A stretch of 64,000 nucleotides of DNA from Saprospiraceae bacterium. Lineage in GTDB: Bacteria; Bacteroidota; Bacteroidia; Chitinophagales; Saprospiraceae. Below the pieces are notes generated by a model that had not been told where the DNA came from, searched no databases, and was given only the letters and a program-made list of their open reading frames with translations. The translations under genes were made by a program, and so were the position numbers. Positions 37,580 through 46,956 of this stretch are shown one piece after another; within the stretch, counting starts at the first letter, position 1, and each line of letters starts with the position of its first letter. Location of the stretch: NCBI GenBank assembly GCA_016715245.1, contig JADKAS010000007.1, positions 62,001 to 126,000 on the forward strand, given 5' to 3'.

Positions 37580-39901
37580 ATGATCTCCGGACTTTGGTCA
37601 AAAAAATGGTTCAGAGTCGCCTTGATTCTTTTACTCCTTTTTGCTTTGATTCCATTGCCAAAGGACGCTTTGAAATATAGCCATAGTCTGTACAGTAAGG
37701 AAAACGTTTTGTTGTCCGCCAGGGTCTCTGAAGACGGCCAGTGGTGTCTTCCCTTAACAGAAAAACTACCGGCACATTTTCAAAATTGTATTATTGAATA
37801 TGAGGATGCCTGGTTTTATTTTCATCCGGGTGTAAATCCTCTTTCTCTTCTGAAGGCTTTTATTGGATATGTGCGTTCCGGAAAAGTAAAAAGGGGAGGC
37901 AGTACGATTCCAATGCAGGTAATGAGAATTCGGTTTAAGAATTCGAAAAGAAATATTTTGAATAAAGCCCTTGAATCTGTTTGTGCCGTAAAGTACAGTC
38001 TCTTGCGTTCAAAATCAAAAGTTTTGATGGATTGGGCACAAATTGCTCCCTTTGGTGGAAATACGATTGGTGCAAAATCTGCTGCTTTGAGGTATTTCGG
38101 AAGAGACCTGAACAATTTGTCCTGGGGAGAATACGCTTTGCTCGCTGTCATGCCGAATAGTCCTACATCAGCCAACTTAAAAAAAAACAGACCAAAACTT
38201 CTTAAAAAACGCAATTTCTTATTAAAAAAACTATGTTCTAAGGGATATTTTCCCAAGGAAGATTTATGGGTTTATCTCGAAGAGGAATTGCCGGAAACGT
38301 TGAAACAAATACCGGATACAGCCCCATTTTTATTGGATTTTTTCATTAAAAAACATCCGGACCAGTTTGTTTTTAAGTCGACTTGCCCGGCAGGTTTACA
38401 AAATGAAATCGTGGATATCGCTGAAAAAGAAATTCAATTTTTGCAGCATGATGATATCAAAAATATTGCCGCCATCGTAATGGATGTAGAAAAAAATGAA
38501 TTACTTTCCTACGTCGGCAATACAAGAATAAATCAGCATAAAAATAGAAATTTTGTCGATGTGGCGCAGGCACCTCGCAGTTATGGTAGTCTGCTCAAAC
38601 CATTTTTGTACGGGTACGCTATCGATCGGGGATTTATACTTCCCGGAGAACTATTATACGATATCCCTACGGCTATCGGAGATTTTACACCCAAAAACTT
38701 TGATGAAAAATTCAGGGGGGCTGTCAGGGCAGACGAAACCATATTACAATCATTAAATGTGCCGGCAGTAAGATTGCTCAATCAGATCGGACTGTCCGGA
38801 TTTTATGAGTTTATTTCCCGGCTTCACCCGGCATATCTGGACAAAGGTGTCGACCATTATGGCCTCAGTCTGATATTGGGGGGAGGTGAAACTACTTTGT
38901 GGGAGATGTCAAGATTGTATAAGGGACTTGCACAAAATTATCTTGGACAAAGTTATCCTTACCGACCTGTTCAATATATGGTTGATAGAAAGGAAGAAAC
39001 TGAAAAGGTTTCTGTGGAATTTTCCGCTTCTGCTATTACTTCACTGGTTTCCGTGATGGCAGATATCCATCGTCCCAGGGAAGACAGGTTTTGGTTCAAA
39101 TTTGAAAATGAGAAAAAAATTGCATGGAAGACAGGAACAAGTTACGGACACAGGGACGCCTGGTCTATCGGCTTTAATGGAAAATATGTTGTAGCGGTAT
39201 GGATCGGAAATGAAAACGGGGAAGGGCGGCATGACCTGACAGGAATCAGCAAGGCGGCACCTTTTATGTTTCAGATTTTTAATGCCCTGCCGGAAAATAA
39301 GTGGTTTGCGACGCCACCCCGCTGGAATAAAAAACAATACATTCAAGTATGCCGGGAGTCAGGCAAACTGGCTGGTACTTTGTGCAAACACAAAGACAAG
39401 GTTTTTGTGGAAAAAGAATCTTATCAATGGCAACAGTGTAAAATGCACACGGAAGTTTTGATCAATAAAAAAGGATTTTTGACTTCACCACAATGTGCCG
39501 GAGAAGGAGACAGGAAAGATACATTATTTACTTTACCTCCGGAAGTAGAATATTATTTCAGAGAATCCAATCTCTTTTTCAAAGGCATGCCGCCATCAGA
39601 CCCGGATTGTGAAGCAGGAATTCCATCCCTTTCCATCATTTATCCGCAGGAGAATGTCAAAATATTTATTCCACGGAATTCTGAATCCGGAGTAAGTTCC
39701 ATTCTTGCCAAAGCCCACCACACTTCACAGGAAGCGGTTTTGTATTGGTACCTTGACGACAAATATCTGAAGACAAGCCCTTCCGGAGAAAAAAACCGGG
39801 TGTGCGCTATTCAACCCCTGCCGGGAAAACACCGGCTTTCGGTCATAGACAATAAGGGATTTCGCTCTGAAGTTTCCTTTGAAGTATTGGAGAAAGAGTA
39901 A
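37580..39901 (+). CDS. pbpC: Penicillin-binding protein 1C
   Basis: A 773-residue bifunctional peptidoglycan synthase anchored by an N-terminal helix (FRVALILLLLFALIPLP). The glycosyltransferase-51 domain (about residues 55-230) has catalytic Glu75 in EDAWFYFHPG, and RGGSTIPMQ. The transpeptidase domain (about 295-570) has SLLK with nucleophile Ser337 and Lys340, SLN in place of SxN, and KTGTS. The C-terminal BiPBP_C domain (about 685-770) is the mark of the 1C class. It directly follows the alpha-2-macroglobulin gene, the usual conserved pair. Inferred role: repair of peptidoglycan alongside protease trapping. Confidence 0.93.
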   Translation: MISGLWSKKWFRVALILLLLFALIPLPKDALKYSHSLYSKENVLLSARVSEDGQWCLPLTEKLPAHFQNCIIEYEDAWFYFHPGVNPLSLLKAFIGYVRSGKVKRGGSTIPMQVMRIRFKNSKRNILNKALESVCAVKYSLLRSKSKVLMDWAQIAPFGGNTIGAKSAALRYFGRDLNNLSWGEYALLAVMPNSPTSANLKKNRPKLLKKRNFLLKKLCSKGYFPKEDLWVYLEEELPETLKQIPDTAPFLLDFFIKKHPDQFVFKSTCPAGLQNEIVDIAEKEIQFLQHDDIKNIAAIVMDVEKNELLSYVGNTRINQHKNRNFVDVAQAPRSYGSLLKPFLYGYAIDRGFILPGELLYDIPTAIGDFTPKNFDEKFRGAVRADETILQSLNVPAVRLLNQIGLSGFYEFISRLHPAYLDKGVDHYGLSLILGGGETTLWEMSRLYKGLAQNYLGQSYPYRPVQYMVDRKEETEKVSVEFSASAITSLVSVMADIHRPREDRFWFKFENEKKIAWKTGTSYGHRDAWSIGFNGKYVVAVWIGNENGEGRHDLTGISKAAPFMFQIFNALPENKWFATPPRWNKKQYIQVCRESGKLAGTLCKHKDKVFVEKESYQWQQCKMHTEVLINKKGFLTSPQCAGEGDRKDTLFTLPPEVEYYFRESNLFFKGMPPSDPDCEAGIPSLSIIYPQENVKIFIPRNSESGVSSILAKAHHTSQEAVLYWYLDDKYLKTSPSGEKNRVCAIQPLPGKHRLSVIDNKGFRSEVSFEVLEKE

Positions 39902-40020
39902 GAAATTCAATTTCAGAAAAATATCTTTTTGGCATTCAGCATTTGGTTCGGGATACGAATTATTCTCAAGTAATGAATATTTTGAGTGAGTAACTATCTC
40001 TCTGATTCAAATAAAATGAT

Positions 40021-40028
40021 TAATTTTG
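40021..40028 (+). promoter_or_regulatory. Candidate -7 box for queD/folE
   Basis: TAATTTTG is a full match to TAnnTTTG, 18 bp before the ATG at 40047. It overlaps the TTG at 40026 that would begin a longer frame and so supports the shorter start. The -33 region is not convincing. Confidence 0.35.
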
Positions 40029-40046
40029 CGGCCTTATTTGCAGATT

Positions 40047-40471
40047 ATGGCAATAGTGTACCTCACAAGATTGGAAAAGTTTAATGCAGCCCACAAACTC
40101 TGGATAGAATCGTGGACTGAAGAAGAGAATATCAATTTTTTTGGTAAGTGTGCCAATAAAAACTGGCATGGTCACAACTTCATACTCAAGGTGACAGTGA
40201 AAGGGCAACCGGATCCCCTTATCGGATGGGTCATGGATGCTAAAAACTGGGGAAACTGATCAGAGATGTCATTATTGATAAACTTGATCACAGCAATCTC
40301 AACCTCGATGTGGATTTTATACCCAAAAATGTGATGCCTACCACAGAAAATATGGCGATTCTGATTTGGGAACAACTTAAACCTCACATTGAACAAAACC
40401 ATTGTATATTACATTGTGTTACCTTACAGGAAACAGATTCCATTTACGTTGAGTATTACGGTGAGTCTTAA
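40047..40471 (+). CDS. 6-pyruvoyl-tetrahydropterin / 6-carboxytetrahydropterin synthase (frameshifted)
   Basis: A protein of the PTPS/QueD family that converts dihydroneopterin triphosphate to a tetrahydropterin. The first frame stops at 40259 after MDAKNWGN. Adding one A to the A5 run at 40242-40246 restores MDAKKLGKLIRDVIIDK and leads to a stop at 40471, giving 141 residues, the usual length. Zinc ligands are His in KFNAAHKL and both His of NWHGHNF; the catalytic Cys is in FGKCANKN. In the restored part, DHSNLNLD and PTTENMAILIW supply further family motifs, including the active-site Asp-His. It is next to folE, so either queuosine precursor or pterin synthesis is plausible. Confidence 0.85.
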
Positions 40472-40526
40472 AATATAATACTTTGAGCTATTCAAAAAAG
40501 ATATTTATCACGAAGGAAAAACCGGA

Positions 40527-41078
40527 TTGATATCGGAGCAGTACAAAAATATAATTGAACTCCTTGGAGAAGATGCCACCAGGGAAGGTTTGTTGAAAAC
40601 ACCTGAAAGAGTAGCCAAAGCCATGCAGTTTCTCACCCAGGGTTATCACCAGGACGCAAAAGCCATTCTCGAGTCCGCATTGTTTAAGGAAGACTACAAC
40701 GAAATGGTCATCGTAAAGGATATAGAGGTGTATTCGATGTGCGAACATCACCTGCTTCCGTTTTTTGGTAAAGCCCACATTGCCTACATACCAAACGGTT
40801 ATGTCGTAGGGCTCAGTAAAATACCCAGAGTGGTGGATGTTTTTGCCAGAAGATTTCAGGTCCAGGAGAGACTAACTCAGGAAATTCTGGAAGCCATACA
40901 AAATACACTTAAACCGCAGGGTGCGGCTGTCGTCATTGAAGCGGCCCATATGTGTATGATGATGAGGGGCGTGCAAAAACAAAACAGTACAACCACTACA
41001 TCAGCCTTTACAGGTCAGTTTCAGAAAGTGGAAACCAGGAGCGAGTTTTTGCACCTTATCGGTTCCAGATTTAAATAA
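40527..41078 (+). CDS. folE: GTP cyclohydrolase I
   Basis: This enzyme turns GTP into dihydroneopterin triphosphate, the first step of folate and queuosine pathways. The 183-residue product has GEDATREGLLKTPERVAKA, zinc-binding Cys and His in MCEHHLLPF, GLSKIPR, RFQVQERLT and MCMMMRGV with the second zinc Cys. No ATG or GTG exists in frame between the stop at 40478 and the first conserved residues, so a TTG at 40527, preceded by GAAGGA, is the best start. An N-terminal tail shorter than usual is the only oddity. It lies downstream of the PTPS gene and supplies its substrate. Confidence 0.92.
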   Translation: MISEQYKNIIELLGEDATREGLLKTPERVAKAMQFLTQGYHQDAKAILESALFKEDYNEMVIVKDIEVYSMCEHHLLPFFGKAHIAYIPNGYVVGLSKIPRVVDVFARRFQVQERLTQEILEAIQNTLKPQGAAVVIEAAHMCMMMRGVQKQNSTTTTSAFTGQFQKVETRSEFLHLIGSRFK

Positions 41079-41097
41079 AATTTTATACTTTATCTAT

Positions 41098-41973
41098 ATG
41101 AACGCATTTGTTTTTCCCGGTCAGGGCGCACAGTTTGAAGGAATGGGATTGGACTTGTACGACCAATCCGCTGAGGCAAAAAAAATATTTGAGCAGGCAG
41201 ATGAAATCCTGGGTTTCGCCTTGTCAGAAGTGATGTTTAGAGGAAGTTCAGAAGAATTAAAACAAACCAGAATAACACAGCCGGCTTTGTTTGTTCACGC
41301 TATGGCTAAATGGAATTCAACGGAGCATGTGGCACCGGACGCAGTGGCAGGACATTCACTGGGAGAGTTTTCAGCACTGGTGGCAAACGGTGTTTTGTCA
41401 TTTGAAGACGGGCTCAGACTGGTGTATGAACGCGCTGTGGCCATGCAGGAAGCTTGCGAAAAGTCGCCGGGAACCATGGCGGCTATTCTGGGTCTTGAAG
41501 ATGAAAAGGTCGAAGAAGTCTGTGGTCTTATTGACGATATTGTGGTGCCCGCCAATTACAATTGTCCGGGACAGCTTGTCATTTCAGGAAGTGTAACAGG
41601 CATTCAAAAAGCGGTGGAAAAACTAACTGAAGCCGGCGCAAAAAGAGCACTTGTCCTCGAAGTGGGAGGTGCGTTTCACAGCCCGCTGATGGAGCCGGCG
41701 CGCGTAAGGTTGGAAAGGGCGATCCAGAACACAAAATTTAACGAACCGATATGTCCGGTTTTTCAGAATATCCACGGACAGGCAGAACTGGATCCGGATG
41801 CGATTAAAATCAATCTCATCGCTCAGTTGACCGGAGCCGTCAAATGGACTCAGTCGGTGCAGAACATGATCAGCAGTGGCGTCACTCATTTTTATGAGGT
41901 CGGTGGTAGCGGAAAAGTATTGTCAGGATTGATTAAAAAAGTCAACAGAGATGTTGAGGTGGCGACATTGTAA
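41098..41973 (+). CDS. fabD: Malonyl-CoA:ACP transacylase
   Basis: A 291-residue cytoplasmic enzyme that loads malonate onto acyl carrier protein for fatty-acid synthesis. The N-terminus FPGQGAQFEGMG is the oxyanion-loop signature. GHSLGE carries nucleophile Ser87, and the catalytic His194 lies in GGAFHSPLM. RITQPALFVHA and the C-terminal YEVGGSGKVLSGLI agree with the family. Length is typical. It is two bases upstream of the YqgE gene and 19 bp after folE, part of a housekeeping run. Confidence 0.95.
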   Translation: MNAFVFPGQGAQFEGMGLDLYDQSAEAKKIFEQADEILGFALSEVMFRGSSEELKQTRITQPALFVHAMAKWNSTEHVAPDAVAGHSLGEFSALVANGVLSFEDGLRLVYERAVAMQEACEKSPGTMAAILGLEDEKVEEVCGLIDDIVVPANYNCPGQLVISGSVTGIQKAVEKLTEAGAKRALVLEVGGAFHSPLMEPARVRLERAIQNTKFNEPICPVFQNIHGQAELDPDAIKINLIAQLTGAVKWTQSVQNMISSGVTHFYEVGGSGKVLSGLIKKVNRDVEVATL

Positions 41974-41975
41974 AT

Positions 41976-42524
41976 ATGAAAGTAACTAAAGGAAGTTTAT
42001 TGGTGGCCGAACCGTTTTTGCTCGATGACTATTTCAAGCGGGCGGTGGTATTGATATGTGAACACGAAGTCCACGGATCCACCGGATTTGTACTCAACAA
42101 ACCTTTTCACGCATCAATGGAACAACTGGTTCCTGATTTTCCTGAATGTGATGCTCCTGTATTTTTAGGAGGACCTGTTGCCACAGATTCTATTCATTAT
42201 CTTCATAATGTAGGCGATATCCTTGACGGAAGTCTGGAAGTGGCTAAAGGGGTGTATTGGGGTGGAGATTTCGAAAAACTAAAATTTCTTATTGAAAACA
42301 AACTGATACAATCCCACAACATAAGATTTTACGTGGGCTATTCCGGTTGGAGTGAAGGGCAACCCGAAGAAGAATTACAAACAAATTCATGGCTGGTCTC
42401 AGAAATGGATGCCAATTATCTTTTTAAAACAAAACCCTTTGTTCTCTGGCAGACGGTATTGCAAAACAAAGGGGATCATTATACGGTTATTGCACAGATT
42501 TCGGAAGATCCTAAATATAATTAA
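41976..42524 (+). CDS. YqgE/AlgH family protein
   Basis: A 182-residue protein of the YqgE/AlgH (DUF179) family. The N-terminal GSLLVAEPFLLDDYFKRAVVLICEH and STGFVLNKP are the hallmark motifs, followed by FLGGPVATDSIHYLHN and FYVGYSGWSEGQPEEEL. The biochemical role is unknown; the fold is a compact alpha/beta domain without an accepted active site. It starts two bases after fabD, implying co-translation, and precedes an ABC-F gene by 19 bp. Confidence 0.93.
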   Translation: MKVTKGSLLVAEPFLLDDYFKRAVVLICEHEVHGSTGFVLNKPFHASMEQLVPDFPECDAPVFLGGPVATDSIHYLHNVGDILDGSLEVAKGVYWGGDFEKLKFLIENKLIQSHNIRFYVGYSGWSEGQPEEELQTNSWLVSEMDANYLFKTKPFVLWQTVLQNKGDHYTVIAQISEDPKYN

Positions 42525-42543
42525 TCAAACCCAACTTTAAAAT

Positions 42544-44451
42544 ATGTTTTACGTTCGTGACATTGTGGTGAAGTTTGGGGACAGAACCCTTTTAGATGGC
42601 GTCAGTTTTATGATCTCTCCAAAGGAAAGGATTGGGCTGATAGGACGAAACGGAGCCGGCAAATCGACGCTGTTGAAGATTATGGCAGGAAAACAAAGAC
42701 CTGATGAAGGAAAACTCGAATTTCCGTCAAAAACGACGGTCGGATACCTGAAACAGGAGTTTGAACTCGATGAAAACAAAACAGTGATCGAAGAGACGTT
42801 GACTTGTTTTTCAGAAGCACTGGCACTGCAAAAAAGGTACGAAGATATTCAAACGGAAATGATGGCGTTTGAAGAATTTGAATCCAAAACGTATCACGAT
42901 CTGGTTGAAGAAATGTCAGAGGTTTCAAATCTGTTGGATCATTACAATCTGGCCTCACTTCAGGTCAATACCATAAAAATTCTCAAAGGACTCGGGTTTC
43001 AGGAAAGTGAATTCGAAAGAAAGGTATCCGAACTCAGCGGTGGCTGGAAAATGAGGATTGAACTGGCCAAATTATTGCTGCGGTCTCCTGATTTGCTGAT
43101 GCTCGACGAACCCACCAACCACCTTGATATTGAATCCATAATCTGGCTGGAAAATTATCTACAGGGATATTCCGGTACGGTTATTCTGATTTCACACGAT
43201 ATACAGTTTCTGGACAATGTTTGCAACAGAATCATAGAAATTGAAGTAGGAAATATCATTGACATGAAACTTTCCTACAAAAAATATCTCATCGAAAAAG
43301 AAAGATATCGGACAGTACAACAGTCTGCCTTTGAAAATCAGCAAAAAGAAATAGCCCAGAAAGAAAAAACCATTTCGCGTTTTATGGCCAAAGCCACAAA
43401 AACCAAAATGGCGCAGAGTATGCAGAAACAACTCGAAAAAATGGACAGGATTGAGGTTCCTGCTGAAATCAACCGCTCCATGAGGATTCGTTTTTCTGAA
43501 GTGCCCAGATCCGGAAGAGATGTGATCGTTGCCAATTCAGTGTCTAAAAGTTTCGGTCAAAAACACGTGCTGAAGGATGTACATCTGACCATTGAAAGGG
43601 GCGACAGGGTGGCTTTTGTGGGACAAAACGGACAAGGGAAAACCACGCTTGCCAAAATCCTTTGTGACGTACTACCCGCTGATAAAGGTCAGGTGACCAA
43701 GGGGTCAAATGTACATCTTTCGTATTACGCTCAGAATCAATCAGAACTGCTCGATGTAAAAAGAACCATTCTGGAAACAATGGAAGACAAAACTCCGGAA
43801 GAGGCGCGTACCAAAATCAGAAGTGTGCTGGGATCATTTCTGTTTTCCGGAGACGAAGTGGAAAAAAAAGTGTCTGTACTTTCAGGAGGGGAGAGAGCCC
43901 GGCTAGCTATGGCATCTCTGATGATGAAGCCTTGTAATTTTCTGATTCTCGACGAACCGACCAACCACCTGGACATACATTCAAAAGAAATTTTAAAATC
44001 GGCATTATTGGAATATGAAGGCACATTGCTGGTTATTTCCCACGACAGGGATTTTCTGGCCGGGCTGACCAATAAAATGTATGAATGTAAGGACGGAAAG
44101 GTCAATGAATACCTTGGCGATATAGAGTATTTTCTGCAGAAAAAATCGTTTGCCAACATGCGGGAAATTGAAACATCCCAACCCGGACAACCAAATGTAC
44201 CATCATCACCGGAGACTAAAAATATTGTCGAAGGAGAGGAATACCGAAAGGCTAAAAAACAAATCCAGCAAATTGAAAGAACGATTGAAAAGCTGGAAAA
44301 TGAAATAAAAGTGTGGGAAGAAAAAATGGCGCAACCTGAATTTTATTCCGACCCAAACCATCAGAATGACATGGATAAGTACCATTCATTACAGGAAAAT
44401 CTTGCCGCCAAAATGGAAGAATGGGATCAATTGGTTTCAATCCTGGAATAA
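42544..44451 (+). CDS. ABC-F family ATPase
   Basis: A 635-residue cytoplasmic protein with two ABC ATPase domains and no membrane segments, as in ribosome-associated ABC-F factors. The first domain has GRNGAGKST, LSGGWKMR and LLMLDEPTNHLD. The second has GQNGQGKTT, LSGGERAR and LILDEPTNHLD. A charged helical linker (about residues 245-310) separates them, and a C-terminal coiled coil (about 560-635) resembles the Uup type. Members modulate translation on the ribosome or give antibiotic protection; nothing here points to resistance. Its last 15 bp overlap, tail to tail, the minus-strand DUF5103 gene. Confidence 0.93.
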   Translation: MFYVRDIVVKFGDRTLLDGVSFMISPKERIGLIGRNGAGKSTLLKIMAGKQRPDEGKLEFPSKTTVGYLKQEFELDENKTVIEETLTCFSEALALQKRYEDIQTEMMAFEEFESKTYHDLVEEMSEVSNLLDHYNLASLQVNTIKILKGLGFQESEFERKVSELSGGWKMRIELAKLLLRSPDLLMLDEPTNHLDIESIIWLENYLQGYSGTVILISHDIQFLDNVCNRIIEIEVGNIIDMKLSYKKYLIEKERYRTVQQSAFENQQKEIAQKEKTISRFMAKATKTKMAQSMQKQLEKMDRIEVPAEINRSMRIRFSEVPRSGRDVIVANSVSKSFGQKHVLKDVHLTIERGDRVAFVGQNGQGKTTLAKILCDVLPADKGQVTKGSNVHLSYYAQNQSELLDVKRTILETMEDKTPEEARTKIRSVLGSFLFSGDEVEKKVSVLSGGERARLAMASLMMKPCNFLILDEPTNHLDIHSKEILKSALLEYEGTLLVISHDRDFLAGLTNKMYECKDGKVNEYLGDIEYFLQKKSFANMREIETSQPGQPNVPSSPETKNIVEGEEYRKAKKQIQQIERTIEKLENEIKVWEEKMAQPEFYSDPNHQNDMDKYHSLQENLAAKMEEWDQLVSILE

Positions 44452-45870
44452 AGATCCCGATAATTTCAGACTTGCATCCACAGTTGTGTTAAATACGGTA
44501 AACCCTACTACCCGGTCATAGATATCTCCGAAACCTTTAAAATAAGCTATGGCCTGATAATCATTTTCAGTTTCGTTCCAGCTTCCTTCCATCGTTGCAT
44601 AATCAATATTACCATCATTTTTTAGAATACCGTAATAATAATTATAATATCCCTGCTTTAATACCGCTTCCGTGATGAGGTATTTCCCGTTTTCTGAAAG
44701 TTTCATTCTAAATTCTTCCCTGGGTTCCCAATCATTCATACTGCCTAGTACAAATATTTCTGCATCAGATTCAAGGTCAGGAATTATATCCAGCGTAAAA
44801 ATGACATTAACATAATCTGAATTGGTGTTTTTGATGTCAAACTTAAATTCTTTGGCACCGGCACGTCCATAGTTTACGATGGAATCTCTTTCCTGCGTTA
44901 ATTCATCGGGTGTTGACCAGGTAAGATCCGACGCACTGATGGTGGTACTGCCAATATTTAGTGCATCAATATTGCCGACAAAATATTTGCCATTAAAATC
45001 AAATTTTAATAGATAGGGTAGGTTTTTTCTGGATGAACCATGGGTCAATAGAATTTCAGTTTTATCCTTTTTTCTTTCAATCCTTTGAATACCTCTTCTG
45101 ACATTCAACAAACCCCTGGTATCAAATTCTCTGAACTCCGATAATCCTTTAAAACTAAAAGATTTACTCTTGGTAAAACGGGCGTTTGTCCTGGATAAAA
45201 AATTTGGATTATCAGCATTATTGATATCCCAGTTTTCATTCTGAAGGACTACCAGTGCCAGTTCAGTTTGGGGATCTCTGTAGGTAAGTTTGTTTAAACT
45301 TACGTTAAACTGGAAATCCTGATGTGTTAAAAAATTGGAAACATCTCGTAATTGATTAAAACTTGGTGTAATTTTTACTTTTTCTTCCATGACAACAAAT
45401 CTTCTGGTAAGTATTGGATTCTCAATGGATTCCTCATAAATGACAATCAGATAGTTTCCGGAAACATTAAACTTGGAATCTCGGTTTGGAAATTCCTGCC
45501 AGTAATGAATATAAGGTATTTTGGTATTGACAGAATATTCAAAATTTCTCAAACGTTCGTCATTAAATCCATTCAGATAATCAAATTCCCTGAGTGGCGA
45601 AGGTGTCCAATCCATATTACAATGAATAAATCTGTAGTAAAAAATTCTTTCTTCATTCAGTAAGTCATCAAATTTAAGCACCATTCTGTCTCCGCTGTTC
45701 AGTTTTATTATCGGAAAATTGGTAGGAAGATTATTGACTTCCAAACTTAGAGATTTAATATTTTCATCGTATACCGTATTGTAAAAATGAAAAGGGTACT
45801 CGGTTGCTTTAAGAGATGGAAAAACAACCGTCAAACAGAATAAACAGATGATTTTTTTTATAGGAAACAT
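44437..45870 (-). CDS. DUF5103 secreted protein
   Basis: A 477-residue protein with a signal peptide (KKIICLFCLTVVFPSLKA). The sequence IHCNMDWTPSPLREFDYLNGF and the later PQTELALVVLQNENWDINN fit the Bacteroidota-only DUF5103 family. A carbohydrate-binding-like end (DAEIFVLGSMNDWEPREEFRM, about residues 370-390) resembles an early-set immunoglobulin fold. No catalytic role is known. It is exported, but it ends SLKLSGSLFQD without a T9SS sorting domain, so it is probably periplasmic or outer-membrane linked. Confidence 0.8.
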   Translation of the reverse strand: MFPIKKIICLFCLTVVFPSLKATEYPFHFYNTVYDENIKSLSLEVNNLPTNFPIIKLNSGDRMVLKFDDLLNEERIFYYRFIHCNMDWTPSPLREFDYLNGFNDERLRNFEYSVNTKIPYIHYWQEFPNRDSKFNVSGNYLIVIYEESIENPILTRRFVVMEEKVKITPSFNQLRDVSNFLTHQDFQFNVSLNKLTYRDPQTELALVVLQNENWDINNADNPNFLSRTNARFTKSKSFSFKGLSEFREFDTRGLLNVRRGIQRIERKKDKTEILLTHGSSRKNLPYLLKFDFNGKYFVGNIDALNIGSTTISASDLTWSTPDELTQERDSIVNYGRAGAKEFKFDIKNTNSDYVNVIFTLDIIPDLESDAEIFVLGSMNDWEPREEFRMKLSENGKYLITEAVLKQGYYNYYYGILKNDGNIDYATMEGSWNETENDYQAIAYFKGFGDIYDRVVGFTVFNTTVDASLKLSGSLFQD

Positions 45871-46057
45871 TATATATTATTTAATGTATATGATGGTATT
45901 TATCAAAAACGGGTAAAAATATCAAAAAGTGTTAAATTAATTTTAAAAATAAAGAAATATTATTGTCTTGCATCCCTCTTTTAAATATTTTAACTACATT
46001 TGTCTTGGAAAAAAACATCATTTAAAATCTTTGATTATTACTATTAAATCCCATTAT

Positions 46058-46086
46058 TTTGCGGTTTTATTTTATGCATATTTTTG
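46058..46086 (+). promoter_or_regulatory. Candidate promoter of the sterol-desaturase-like gene
   Basis: TTTG at 46058-46061 and TATTTTTG at 46079-46086, 17 bp apart, closely fit the Bacteroidota -33/-7 elements. The ATG lies 28 bp downstream of the -7 box. Confidence 0.45.
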
Positions 46087-46113
46087 TAATAATATTTCTC
46101 AAAATCAAATTTT

Positions 46114-46956
46114 ATGGACACCGTTGTTCACTATTTTGAAACCATTCCCAGTCTGCACAGAACGTTGATTCTGGTTGGTGGACTTACTTTTTTCTGGTTG
46201 CTCGAAAGTTTTATTCCACTATTTTCTTTTTCCTACAAAAAATGGAAACACGCTTCCCTGAATATATTTTTCACATTTACCACCATTGTTGTCAATTTTG
46301 TATTGGCATTTTTGGTAGTTTGGGCTTGCGATTTTACGACAGAACATAAGTTTGGACTATTGCATTGGTTGCCGCTGGACGGATGGTTTTTTCTGATTTT
46401 TGGTTTGCTTTTCCTTGACCTTATCGGAGCCTATTTTATACATTGGCTTGAACATAAAGTTAAATGGATGTGGCAGTTTCACATTATTCATCACTCAGAT
46501 AAAGAAATCGACACCACTTCAGCCAACAGACACCACCCCGGCGAAAGCATTTTCAGACTTGCCTTCACGATTCTTGCAGTTTTACTCATCGGAGCACCGA
46601 TTTGGCTTGTATTTTTATACCAGACCATGTCTGTCGTTCTTACACAGTTTAATCACGCGAATATCAAAATGGCTCCCTGGCTGGACAGAACTTTGCAATG
46701 GGTATTTGTCACACCGGATATGCACCGTGTCCATCATCATTACAGAATGCCTTACACAGACAGTAATTACGGAAATATTTTTTCATTCTGGGACAGGATA
46801 TTCGGTACTTTTATGTCGGCACCTAATGAAAAACTTATTTACGGGGTAGATACTATGATGGATTCCGTTAAGACAGATAGTATAATGGAATTGCTCAAAA
46901 AACCATTTACAAAGTACATCCCTTCTCCACAATATCCGGAAGAAGAAAAATTGTAA
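46114..46956 (+). CDS. Sterol desaturase / fatty acid hydroxylase family protein
   Basis: A 280-residue membrane protein with four or so hydrophobic helices. The histidine clusters that hold the di-iron centre of this family are present: HWLEH (His110 and His114), HIIHHSD with the following RHHPGE, and a C-terminal MHRVHHHYR. Family enzymes use oxygen to hydroxylate or desaturate lipids at the membrane. The substrate here is unknown; an ornithine-lipid or hopanoid-type lipid is possible. It ends one base before the convergent hldD gene. Confidence 0.88.
   Translation: MDTVVHYFETIPSLHRTLILVGGLTFFWLLESFIPLFSFSYKKWKHASLNIFFTFTTIVVNFVLAFLVVWACDFTTEHKFGLLHWLPLDGWFFLIFGLLFLDLIGAYFIHWLEHKVKWMWQFHIIHHSDKEIDTTSANRHHPGESIFRLAFTILAVLLIGAPIWLVFLYQTMSVVLTQFNHANIKMAPWLDRTLQWVFVTPDMHRVHHHYRMPYTDSNYGNIFSFWDRIFGTFMSAPNEKLIYGVDTMMDSVKTDSIMELLKKPFTKYIPSPQYPEEEKL

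Noticed and set aside
40021..40471. queD and the other frameshifted genes as true pseudogenes
   Set aside because: Each is intact in all conserved positions and needs a single base at a homopolymer; metG among them is expected to be essential.
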